Assembly (NCBI GenBank): GCA_910577795.1
Contig: CAJTNW010000037.1
Coordinates: forward strand, 1-14,240
From: an uncultured Christensenella sp.
GTDB lineage: Bacteria; Bacillota; Clostridia; Christensenellales; UBA3700
DNA: 14,240 nucleotides
Direction: 5' to 3'
Under the pieces are notes generated by a model. It was not told the origin of the DNA, made no database searches, and was given only the letters and a program-made list of their open reading frames with translations. The position numbers were made by a program, and so were the translations under genes. Below are positions 8,647-14,240 of this stretch, in pieces. Positions within the stretch are counted from its first letter, which is position 1; each line of letters opens with the position of its first letter.

Positions 8647-8831
8647 AACAATGCAGAACTGGAAAATAATATTTGTATTAGTTTACCTTGCTCCATTTTC
8701 ATTACTGATTCATAATTAATAGTATTAGATAAATCAATGGATACAAATATAATTCCATATATCAATACAAATAAAGCAAACAATATTGCAATAATTCGCA
8801 AAACTTTTGATAAAATTGCTTTTGTACTCAT
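8637..8831 (-). CDS. Small integral membrane protein of unknown function (possible N-terminal half of a split gene)
   Basis: A 64-residue ORF with a good AGGAAG ribosome site eight bases before its ATG, so translation here is credible. Residues 10-32 form a strong membrane segment; the end, from about 48, is also hydrophobic and runs straight into the stop at LLWG. The abrupt end in the middle of a hydrophobic stretch, and continuation of the same character in the next frame, suggest that the full protein extends into the following ORF. No homologous family is recognised. Confidence 0.5.
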   Translation of the reverse strand: MSTKAILSKVLRIIAILFALFVLIYGIIFVSIDLSNTINYESVMKMEQGKLIQILFSSSALLWG

Positions 8832-8916
8832 TATTATACTTCCTTTTATAGTTATTACTTTTCATTTTTAATTTATTTTCTCACTATTACAAATAAAAAC
8901 TTATATAACAATATTT

Positions 8917-9972
8917 TCAATGCTGTAATTTTTGCTTAAAAAGCCATCTTTTCCATTTTTCTCTTCTTAAAAATATACCACACATTTTATGCCCAAACTT
9001 CTTATATCTTGTCATTTTCACATTATACCCTGCACCATCAAGCATTTTAAACATAGTTTCATCATCTTTTATTGACACAGCCTTGTCATTTTCCGCATGA
9101 CCTATCCAAATCTTTTCATTCTCAAACTTTTTAACATCGAATTGTTCAGAATTATATGTTGGAAAATACCCCATCAAAGGTATTGCGGCTGCATAAAAGT
9201 TTGGACATTCATATAAGGAATACCAAGCACAAGCACCACCATAACTTGCCCCTACAATATATATTCTGCTATAATCAATTTCTGCATATTCTGACAACTT
9301 TTCTACTAGTTTTTTAATTGCCTTACAATATTTTATTATTATGGATATATTATTTCCAATATCAATATTACCTTGTGGAACAAGCACATGGCATCTTTTC
9401 TTTGATAGGTATAATCCCATATTCTTATATTCCCATAACTGTTTTATATTATCATCACCCAAAGCACCTGCTCCATGAAAATAAATAACTAGTGGCATTT
9501 TTTCATTTTTGCTAGATTTTTTAAAGCGAAAGGCTATACTCATTAAATTTTCTTTATCTATAAAAGTATATTTTTTGTAATTAGAGATAAAGGTTTTGTT
9601 GTTAACAATTGTATCTTGTTTATAATTTTTTAAAATATTTTCCTTTTTTTCTTTTATTATAATTGAAGTTTTTTCACTATTTTTATATTGCTTAAACAAT
9701 TTTTTTAATGGCCATTTAAACTCTTTACTAACCTCATCTGTCTTATAATTTATTCTATACAACCAGTTATCTTCACCAATAAACTCAAAAACAACAACTT
9801 GCATAATCCCATTATCAAAAATAGTTTTTTCCACCTCACAACTCTGCCTAAAACATTGATAAATATTATCCAAATCATCATCACAAAAGCAAATCAACGC
9901 AACTTCCACATTGCTTTCTATTATAAATTTATCATAAATGCCATTATTTTTTACTATAGTGTAATACTTCAA
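8917..9972 (-). CDS. Alpha/beta hydrolase, PHB-depolymerase / feruloyl-esterase-like, with an unrecognised N-terminal region
   Basis: A 351-residue serine hydrolase. The second half has the full set of catalytic features: oxyanion HGAG (166-169), nucleophile elbow GASYGG with Ser243 after DYSRIYIV, an acid candidate Asp296 in GHAENDKAV, and His328 in KKFGHKM. The order and spacing fit the esterase_phd/COG4099 predicted-peptidase group. Residues 1-140 are not a signal peptide and match no family I recognise. No signal or membrane segment is seen, so it is probably cytoplasmic. The start is a TTG with GGGAG seven bases upstream. It has its own promoter about 110 bases upstream. The substrate is unknown; an ester of a small molecule or peptide is only a guess. 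Confidence 0.85.
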   Translation of the reverse strand: MKYYTIVKNNGIYDKFIIESNVEVALICFCDDDLDNIYQCFRQSCEVEKTIFDNGIMQVVVFEFIGEDNWLYRINYKTDEVSKEFKWPLKKLFKQYKNSEKTSIIIKEKKENILKNYKQDTIVNNKTFISNYKKYTFIDKENLMSIAFRFKKSSKNEKMPLVIYFHGAGALGDDNIKQLWEYKNMGLYLSKKRCHVLVPQGNIDIGNNISIIIKYCKAIKKLVEKLSEYAEIDYSRIYIVGASYGGACAWYSLYECPNFYAAAIPLMGYFPTYNSEQFDVKKFENEKIWIGHAENDKAVSIKDDETMFKMLDGAGYNVKMTRYKKFGHKMCGIFLRREKWKRWLFKQKLQH

Positions 9973-10084
9973 ACCTTATCTCCCAATTATAAATGTTACA
10001 TGCAATTTAAAATAATATATTTATCATCACTTACTAAAAACATTTATTCTTCTAACTTTTTTCTTAGTTTTTTATTACAACTTC

Positions 10085-10113
10085 ATTATATATTAAATAA
10101 CCATAAAAGTCAA
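10085..10113 (-). promoter_or_regulatory. Promoter of the hydrolase gene
   Basis: Minus strand: -35 TTGACT at 10108-10113, a 17-base spacer, -10 TATAAT at 10085-10090. Both boxes are near-consensus, as in the argG promoter. The transcript would carry a leader of roughly 105 bases before the TTG start, in which I see no known riboswitch. Confidence 0.8.
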
Positions 10114-10250
10114 TGTGCAGTTTTTTATACCATAAGCAAAACACGTTCCAAAAGTTCATTAATCTGCTTACTTTCATTAATATTATTTAATCAAATTTTT
10201 CAATATTCCCCCCGATTTTTGAAAGGTTATTTACTTATTTATTTAAAAAA

Positions 10251-10287
10251 CAAAAAAATCCCCTTACAGCATTACACCATAAGGGGA
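10251..10287 (-). terminator. Rho-independent terminator after the flotillin gene
   Basis: On the minus strand TCCCCTTA pairs with TAAGGGGA (10259-10266 and 10280-10287; eight pairs, 13-base loop), followed by a run of seven T and further T-rich sequence. It lies just after the flotillin stop and separates that operon from the hydrolase promoter. Confidence 0.85.
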
Positions 10288-10303
10288 ATTAATTTATCAT
10301 TAA

Positions 10304-11731
10304 TTATTTATCTACTTTTTCAGTAGGTACTTCTTCTGCTTTTTCTACAGCATTTGGTTTGATAAACTCTGGCAAAGTTAACCCTGCCATATCAAACATT
10401 TCGTTTAAAGGAGGCAATGACTTCATCATTCCAGATAGGAAATTTGATGTGCCTGTTTTTCCGTCAGCATTTGTACCGCTATCCCAAACTGTTACCTTAT
10501 CTATCTTAATATTCTTAATTGCTTCAACTTGCTTAGCAACTATCTCTTCCAATTTATCTGCAACCATTAATCTTACAGCATTTGCCGCATCACCATTAGC
10601 AGCCTCTACTATCTTTTTAATACCAGTTGCTTGAGCATTTAGCATTGCTTGAACACCTCGAGCCTCAGCCTCCATTTTTGCGTATATTGCCTCTGCCTCA
10701 CCTTTGGCTTTTCTACGCATTTGTTCAGCCTCTGCCTCTGCTTCTAACTCTTTTCTACGTTTGTCTATCTCTACTTTTACAATGACATCTGCTTCTTGAG
10801 TTGCTTTTTCTTTTTCTGCTCTTGCTTTTTCAGCATTTTGCTCTGCTGCATAAGCATCTTCCAATGCTTTTGCTGCTTGTATCTTTTCTGCAGTTACTGC
10901 TATACGCATCGCTTCTGCTTGTTTTTCTCTTAGTCTTGCTTGAGCCTCTGCAATATCTGCTTTTGCTTTATTTTCACCAGCAATAGCCTCACTTTCAGCC
11001 TGAGACACATTAATTCTTTCATCTCTTTGAGCACGCGCTTCACCGATACTACCTTGCTTATCGGCCTCAGCCACAGAAATTTTAGCCTCATTTATTGCTC
11101 TTGATGCAGCCTCTTTACCTAAAGCCTCAATATATCCAGATTCATCAGATATATCTGTCATATTAACGTTGATTAGTCTTAAACCTATCTTTTTAAGTTC
11201 TCCCTCAACGTTTCTAGAAATAGCATCTAAGAATTTATCGCGGTCGGTATTTATTTCCTCAATATTCATAGTAGCAATTACAAGTCTCAACTGACCAAAT
11301 ATAATATCTTTTGCCAGTTCTTGTATTTCATTTAATTTTAGTCCTAATAATCTTTCTGCCGCATTTTGCATAACTGCTGGTTCTGTACTAATACCAACAG
11401 TAAAACGGCTTGGTACGTCAATACGAATATTCTGTCTAGATAATGCGTTTTTCAAATCAACACTTAAAGAAATAGGTGTCAAATCCAAAAATGCGTATGA
11501 CTGTATCATTGGCACGATAAATGCTGCACCACCATGTATACATCTTGATGATTTTTGTGTACCATCTTTTTCTTTGGCAATTTTACCATATATAACCATT
11601 ACTTTATCTGATGGACATTTTTTATATCTTGCAAAAAATAGTATGGCAATTGATGCTATCAATAGCACTACAACTACCACAATGATAGCAATAATGCCAC
11701 CTGTACCTGTCGCTGCTAACAAACTTAACAT
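10304..11731 (-). CDS. floT: Flotillin-like SPFH-domain protein
   Basis: Membrane scaffold of the flotillin family (B. subtilis FloT/YuaG), which oligomerises in fluid membrane microdomains and affects membrane protein organisation and cell-envelope processes. The 475 residues are arranged as usual: an N-terminal hydrophobic anchor (11-34), an SPFH/band-7 domain (about 37-200), a long Ala/Glu/Lys-rich coiled coil (about 205-370), and a C-terminal assembly region containing DKVTVWDSG (411-419). AGGAGGGAG lies five bases before the ATG. It follows a yuaF/nfeD-like gene by 107 bases, the standard partner arrangement, and ends at a strong terminator. The family assignment is firm; the cellular role here is inferred. 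Confidence 0.92.
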   Translation of the reverse strand: MLSLLAATGTGGIIAIIVVVVVLLIASIAILFFARYKKCPSDKVMVIYGKIAKEKDGTQKSSRCIHGGAAFIVPMIQSYAFLDLTPISLSVDLKNALSRQNIRIDVPSRFTVGISTEPAVMQNAAERLLGLKLNEIQELAKDIIFGQLRLVIATMNIEEINTDRDKFLDAISRNVEGELKKIGLRLINVNMTDISDESGYIEALGKEAASRAINEAKISVAEADKQGSIGEARAQRDERINVSQAESEAIAGENKAKADIAEAQARLREKQAEAMRIAVTAEKIQAAKALEDAYAAEQNAEKARAEKEKATQEADVIVKVEIDKRRKELEAEAEAEQMRRKAKGEAEAIYAKMEAEARGVQAMLNAQATGIKKIVEAANGDAANAVRLMVADKLEEIVAKQVEAIKNIKIDKVTVWDSGTNADGKTGTSNFLSGMMKSLPPLNEMFDMAGLTLPEFIKPNAVEKAEEVPTEKVDK

Positions 11732-11754
11732 TTTTACTCCCTCCTAATTTTTAA

Positions 11755-11778
11755 TCTCATTTACTATTGCAAATGAGA
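11755..11778. repeat. Perfect inverted repeat in the yuaF-floT gap
   Basis: TCTCATTT and AAATGAGA (11755-11762 and 11771-11778) form an eight-pair stem with an eight-base loop, just upstream of the flotillin ribosome site. On the minus strand it is followed by TTAAAAATTAGG, not a T run, so it is not an ordinary terminator. It could be a protein-binding site or an RNA structure setting the ratio of the two proteins. Confidence 0.45.
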
Positions 11779-11838
11779 CATTATACATTATATAACATAT
11801 TGTTTTATAATTTTTAAAATTTATGCTTTATTAAAACT

Positions 11839-12489
11839 TTATTCTTCAATAGTTTTCTTGCTTTTTCTGCTTTTTTTTCCAGTGTTTTCTATAACAGGAA
11901 CTACAACTTCCACATTCAAATCACTGCTTACTTTGCATCTATCTCCAATAAGTCCTATTACTTTAACTTCCTTACCAGTAGGTATTGCCTCAGTCTCATC
12001 AGTTACTGCGTCCATTTCCACAAGTTTACCTTGCAATACAATACTAAGTTTGCCGTGCCCCTCACCTTTTGCTGGAATTTTTAAATACACTTCTGCCACC
12101 TTTCCAATAGCATTACGATTATCTATCACTCCGTCAGCCTGTAGTTTTCGAATTGCTTTATATGCAAGTCCAATAGCCACAAAAGCCACAAAACCGCATA
12201 TTATTGATATTGGTATAGTCCAGCCTTCATGCAAACCACCCAATACGCAAGCAACACCTACCCAGCCGCCTATAGCAAAGAAACCTACTAAACCTTTCAA
12301 GGTAAAAATGCCTATGCCGCCATCAGCATCACCATCAAAATCAGCACCGCCATCTCCGCCGATATCTATATCTCCGTCTCCTGCAAAACCTATCAACAAC
12401 AATATAAACTGAATCAGCAACAAAGCAGATGCTACGCAACCTAAAACAAAATAAATTTGTCCTATAAGCCCCAATTGTTCCCAAAACAT
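11839..12489 (-). CDS. yuaF: NfeD-like / YuaF-type membrane protein, flotillin partner
   Basis: A 216-residue membrane protein with hydrophobic segments at about 10-36, 62-88 and 91-112 and a C-terminal soluble domain (about 122-197) with the alternating strands and glycines of the NfeD OB fold. The tail (204-213) is lysine-rich. Between the first and second segments lies an unusual Gly/Asp-rich linker (37-59, with nine Asp). NfeD1b/YuaF proteins are typically encoded beside flotillin and work with it in the membrane, which matches the gene order here. GGAGG lies seven bases before the ATG, and a strong promoter is 80 bases upstream. The specific name is by analogy with B. subtilis. Confidence 0.82.
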   Translation of the reverse strand: MFWEQLGLIGQIYFVLGCVASALLLIQFILLLIGFAGDGDIDIGGDGGADFDGDADGGIGIFTLKGLVGFFAIGGWVGVACVLGGLHEGWTIPISIICGFVAFVAIGLAYKAIRKLQADGVIDNRNAIGKVAEVYLKIPAKGEGHGKLSIVLQGKLVEMDAVTDETEAIPTGKEVKVIGLIGDRCKVSSDLNVEVVVPVIENTGKKSRKSKKTIEE

Positions 12490-12526
12490 TTTAAGTCCTC
12501 CATTTATGGCATATTAAAATTAACTA

Positions 12527-12552
12527 AAGACTTCACTCAAAAAGTCTTCACT
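12527..12552. repeat. Inverted and direct repeats in the yuaF leader
   Basis: AAGACTT (12527-12533) and AAGTCTT (12542-12548) form a seven-base inverted repeat; overlapping it, CTTCACT occurs twice, 15 bases apart (12531-12537 and 12546-12552). It lies between the promoter and the ribosome site, in a good place for an operator or RNA hairpin. No known regulator is recognised. Confidence 0.4.
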
Positions 12553-12567
12553 TTATGCTTTTTATAT

Positions 12568-12596
12568 ATTATATCATATTTCTACAAAATATGCAA
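12568..12596 (-). promoter_or_regulatory. Promoter of the yuaF-floT operon
   Basis: Minus strand: -35 TTGCAT at 12591-12596, a 17-base spacer, consensus -10 TATAAT at 12568-12573. The leader is about 70 bases and includes the repeats at 12527-12552. The AT-rich stretch from 12600 to 12735 upstream holds nothing else I can name. Confidence 0.8.
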
Positions 12597-12737
12597 TACC
12601 CTTATCGTTTATGTACGGGTAATTTTTGGTTTTACTAAATGCAACTCATAAAAGTTACTTAAATACTAATTTTTCTAGTATTATAAATGAATTTATTAAA
12701 AATATTAAAATAAAAAAACATTGTATTAAATACATAT

Positions 12738-12756
12738 CCCCACGTAAAACGTGGGG
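12738..12756. repeat. Right-end hairpin of the IS200-like element
   Basis: CCCCACGT and ACGTGGGG (12738-12745 and 12749-12756) pair perfectly over eight bases around an AAA loop. It is followed by TTTTT on the plus strand, so it might also stop transcription running rightward. Subterminal hairpins like this are the recognition sites for Y1 transposases. Confidence 0.7.
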
Positions 12757-12834
12757 TTTTTCACATACGGGGATAACCCTTGTTACTAGCAATGCTTTGT
12801 TAAGCATATATGACCTGACACCTGCATTTCTGTT

Positions 12835-13282
12835 CTACTTCTCTTCTTTAAACGGGTCGTCGGAAAAATCCACCTTTATCTGTTTTCCAAGTTGGTCTTC
12901 CTTCAATTGATTTGCTATATATTCTTTTATTCTGACTATATTTTTCAGACTATATCTAAGTAATATCCTTTATACCAGAACTCTCTATTTCGATATTTAA
13001 GTTTCATGTGCCCCAACGTTCAAATATCATCATTGCACTTTTCCCTTTTAAATACCCCATAAAATTTGCTACACTCATTTTTGGTGGTATTGATACCAAT
13101 AAATGTACATGGTCAGGCATCATATTCCCTGCCAATATTTCTACTCCTTTCCATTTACATAAGTCTTTTATTATTTGTTGTATATCCTTTCTTAATTTGT
13201 TATACACTATTTTTCTTCTATATTTTGGTGTAAATACTATATGATATTTGCATAACCAGTGTGTACGCGCTCAACTATTCAT
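12835..13282 (-). pseudogene. tnpA: IS200/IS605-family Y1 transposase, disrupted
   Basis: Joined across frames, the product would be about 148 residues and follows the family closely: KYHIVFTPKYRRKI near the start, then the metal-binding HUH motif in MPDHVHLLVSIPP, FMGYLKGKS, KLKYRNREFW, and the catalytic Tyr/Gln helix IKEYIANQ. AAAGGAGG lies nine bases before the ATG at 13282. Three lesions are visible: a TGA at codon 4 (13271-13273), a frame change near the CCCC at 13011-13014, and another near 12945-12952. HUH and tyrosine therefore lie in different frames. The longest intact part is 13004-13207, 67 residues. A start downstream of the TGA would not repair the later frameshifts. Confidence 0.85.
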
Positions 13283-13383
13283 GAATATTATCCTCCTTTG
13301 TGTATGATTTAATTGGCTTGAAAACCTACATTATATCATAATTTTGGATAACATTCATTTTTCATTTGCTTAAGCATTAATCT

Positions 13384-13400
13384 CACGCACATAGTGCGTG
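13384..13400. repeat. Left-end hairpin of the IS200-like element
   Basis: CACGCAC and GTGCGTG (13384-13390 and 13394-13400) form a seven-pair stem with an ATA loop, about 100 bases upstream of the transposase start. The sequence resembles the left-end hairpin commonly seen in IS200-type elements. Confidence 0.65.
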
Positions 13401-13404
13401 GTTA

Positions 13405-13431
13405 TTAAAAGGCGAACTTTCCGTTCGCCTT
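13405..13431 (-). terminator. Second terminator-like hairpin after the tRNA genes
   Basis: On the minus strand AAGGCGAAC pairs with GTTCGCCTT (13409-13417 and 13423-13431; nine pairs, five-base loop), followed by TTTTAATAA. It lies downstream of the hairpin at 13463-13500, so it is probably a back-up terminator for the tRNA transcript, directly next to the insertion-sequence end. Confidence 0.6.
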
Positions 13432-13454
13432 ATCTTTCACTAAAGTTGTAAGTC

Positions 13455-13500
13455 AAACAAAAAACTGAACGAATACATCGCACCGTGTGTTCGTCCAGTT
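13455..13500 (-). terminator. Terminator of the tRNA operon
   Basis: On the minus strand AACTGGACGAA pairs with TTCGTTCAGTT (13490-13500 and 13463-13473; 11 pairs including one G-U), with a 16-base loop, followed by a T-rich tract broken only by single G residues. It begins seven bases after the CCA end of tRNA-Glu. Confidence 0.75.
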
Positions 13501-13506
13501 CCCTAA

Positions 13507-13581
13507 TGGTGACCCGTGGGAGAATCGAACTCCCGATTCAGCCGTGAGAGGGCTGCGTCTTAACCGCTTGACCAACAGGCC
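13507..13581 (-). tRNA. tRNA-Glu (anticodon CTC)
   Basis: A 72-base cloverleaf plus encoded CCA. Acceptor GGCCTGT pairs with ACGGGTC (two G-U pairs). The anticodon stem CAGCC/GGCTG holds the loop CTCTCAC with anticodon CTC, reading GAG. The T arm is GGGAG-TTCGATT-CTCCC. All arms are sound. It follows tRNA-Val by five bases in the same transcript. Confidence 0.95.
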
Positions 13582-13586
13582 TTATA

Positions 13587-13662
13587 TGGTGGAAACTATA
13601 GGGCTCGAACCTATGACCCTCTGCTTGTAAGGCAGATGCTCTCCCAACTGAGCTAAGACCCC
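13587..13662 (-). tRNA. tRNA-Val (anticodon TAC) with a mispaired acceptor stem
   Basis: The D arm (GCTC/GAGC), anticodon arm (TCTGC-CTTACAA-GCAGA, anticodon TAC for valine), T arm (ATAGG-TTCGAGC-CCTAT) and encoded CCA are all intact. The acceptor is not: 5' GGGGTCT faces 3' AGTTTCC, giving G3-U70, G4-U69 and a U5-U68 mismatch. The 3' strand calls for a 5' strand of GGAAACT, which would be a normal tRNA-Val. GGGGTCTTAGCTCAG is instead typical of tRNA-Ala, whose identity mark is G3-U70. The gene may be a hybrid, natural or created in assembly. Confidence 0.85.
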
Positions 13663-13703
13663 CTAATTCTCCTCGGATTCCTCTTTCCCGAACCCGCTTT
13701 GCT

Positions 13704-13733
13704 ATTATACTATTAAGAACGGCCAATTGTCAA
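13704..13733 (-). promoter_or_regulatory. Promoter of the tRNA transcript
   Basis: Minus strand: consensus -35 TTGACA at 13728-13733, an 18-base spacer, consensus -10 TATAAT at 13704-13709. Transcription would start about 35 bases before tRNA-Val. Perfect boxes are typical of stable-RNA genes. Confidence 0.85.
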
Positions 13734-13837
13734 CACTTTTTTCCATTTTTTTTCATCTTTTTTTCATCGGAATTACAGAGCCTGCTTTTGCCCCGTTTCC
13801 ACCGTTTTTTACATGGGCTTTAAAAGCGTCCGTCCCC

Positions 13838-14240
13838 TTACCTGGTGGTGCTTCCGAATCCTCCGTTCCGCACATCGGTGACATCGTCGTCCACCGTGAT
13901 CCCGTATTCCACAAAGATTCCCTGCATGAAGCCTTCCCCCCGGCCGACCTCCACGGTCTTTTCTTCCCTGGAATCGTTGGTCAGCTTCGCAAAGATGTGC
14001 CCCTCGTTATCGGAATAAAAATAGTCGCTGTCAATGATGCCCACCGTATTGTTGAGCTGGAGCCTGTACTTGAATCCAAGGCCGCTCCTGGGATAGCACT
14101 TGAGCACCCAGTCCGTCTCCATCTCCACCCGAATCCCGGTGGGGATCTTCACCGTCTCCCCAGGGCCTAATACAATGTCCCCGGGCGCATAAAAGTCATA
14201 GCCTGCGGAGCCTGCCGTGGCCCGTCTCGGAAGCCGGATC
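13838..14240 (-). CDS. dut: dUTP diphosphatase (dUTPase), 5' end beyond the window
   Basis: Trimeric dUTPase that hydrolyses dUTP to dUMP and pyrophosphate, keeping uracil out of DNA. The frame is open to the window edge, so the N terminus, perhaps 20-40 residues, is missing; an internal GTG at 14152 is not the start. The visible 133 residues contain all five motifs: ATAGSAGYDFYA (7-18), PRSGLG (50-55), NNTVGIIDSDY (63-73, with Asp70), GEGFMQGIF, and the C-terminal RNGGFGSTTR that closes over the active site. Base composition is far richer in G and C than everything to the left of the tRNA genes, so it was either transferred or comes from another genome. It could be chromosomal or phage-derived; the sequence does not decide. 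Confidence 0.92.
   Translation of the reverse strand, partial: IRLPRRATAGSAGYDFYAPGDIVLGPGETVKIPTGIRVEMETDWVLKCYPRSGLGFKYRLQLNNTVGIIDSDYFYSDNEGHIFAKLTNDSREEKTVEVGRGEGFMQGIFVEYGITVDDDVTDVRNGGFGSTTR

Larger units (their letters stand above)
9973..10303 (-). other. Intergenic region between the flotillin and hydrolase genes
   Basis: About 330 bases without a convincing gene. It contains the flotillin terminator on one side and the hydrolase promoter followed by an AT-rich leader of about 105 bases on the other. A 19-codon stretch on the minus strand around 10138-10194 (reading NESKQINELLERVLLM) looks like a helical tail of a regulator but is closed by stops on both sides. Confidence 0.6.
12738..13400 (-). 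mobile_element. IS200/IS605-family insertion sequence remnant
   Basis: A unit of about 660-680 bases holding one degraded Y1 transposase and bounded by a hairpin at each end, as in IS200-type elements that lack terminal inverted repeats and move as single-stranded DNA. Read with the transposase, the left end is the hairpin at 13384-13400 and the right end is the hairpin at 12738-12756. Exact cleavage sites and the target sequence cannot be fixed without an empty site. No TnpB gene is present. The transposase damage means it cannot move by itself. Confidence 0.8.

Noticed and set aside
10138..10194. Short minus-strand stretch resembling the last helix of a MarR-type regulator
   Set aside because: Only about 19 codons between stops; too short to call a remnant.
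9799..10326. 175-codon plus-strand open frame
   Set aside because: Low-complexity, crosses the hydrolase start, its promoter and the flotillin terminator; no coding character.
11858..12412. 184-codon open frame on the plus strand opposite the NfeD-like gene
   Set aside because: Proline/serine-rich antisense shadow of a well-supported membrane gene, with no separate ribosome site.
12738..13431. Several hairpins considered as a CRISPR or REP array
   Set aside because: The stems differ in sequence and spacing; they are explained as insertion-sequence ends and tRNA terminators.
13727..14170. 147-codon plus-strand open frame at the right end
   Set aside because: It is the reverse of the dUTPase frame, which has all five family motifs; long shadows are expected in GC-rich coding DNA.

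Overview
The window reads as a low-GC Firmicute, most likely a Clostridia member. Most of it is AT-rich: a sampled coding line near 1261 is about 38% GC and the argG leader near 8161 about 13%. Shine-Dalgarno sites are strong, promoters are sigma-A-like, and nearly every gene lies on the minus strand, so the biology runs right to left. The taxon is inferred from gene families and composition, not proven.

The left 8.1 kb is a complete arginine biosynthesis operon transcribed as argG-argH-argC-argJ-argB-argD-argF. With ArgJ recycling the acetyl group, these seven genes cover every step from glutamate to arginine except carbamoyl-phosphate supply. A canonical promoter precedes argG, and upstream of it lies a cluster of palindromes resembling ArgR/AhrC operators. 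argC to argF are tightly packed or overlapping. argG and argH are separated by 188 bp that holds a hairpin. No terminator follows argF before the window edge.

From 8.3 to 12.6 kb there is accessory material. Two short overlapping membrane ORFs may be one frameshifted gene. An alpha/beta hydrolase of the PHB-depolymerase/feruloyl-esterase type has its own promoter. A yuaF/nfeD-like membrane gene and a flotillin gene (floT-like) form an operon with a strong promoter and a clear terminator, the familiar NfeD-flotillin membrane-microdomain pair.

From 12.7 to 13.4 kb lies a decayed IS200/IS605-type element. Its Y1 transposase has one early stop and two frameshifts, and a hairpin marks each end. 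Next come tRNA-Glu(CTC) and tRNA-Val(TAC), read leftward from a strong promoter and ended by two consecutive terminator-like hairpins. The last 400 bases are GC-rich (about 62% in one line) and encode the C-terminal part of a trimeric dUTPase.

The most notable observation is at this right end. The tRNA-Val acceptor stem does not pair properly: the 5' strand looks like a tRNA-Ala start and the 3' strand like tRNA-Val, exactly where composition changes. This suggests a recombination or assembly junction inside the tRNA. I see no clearly new multi-gene system here.
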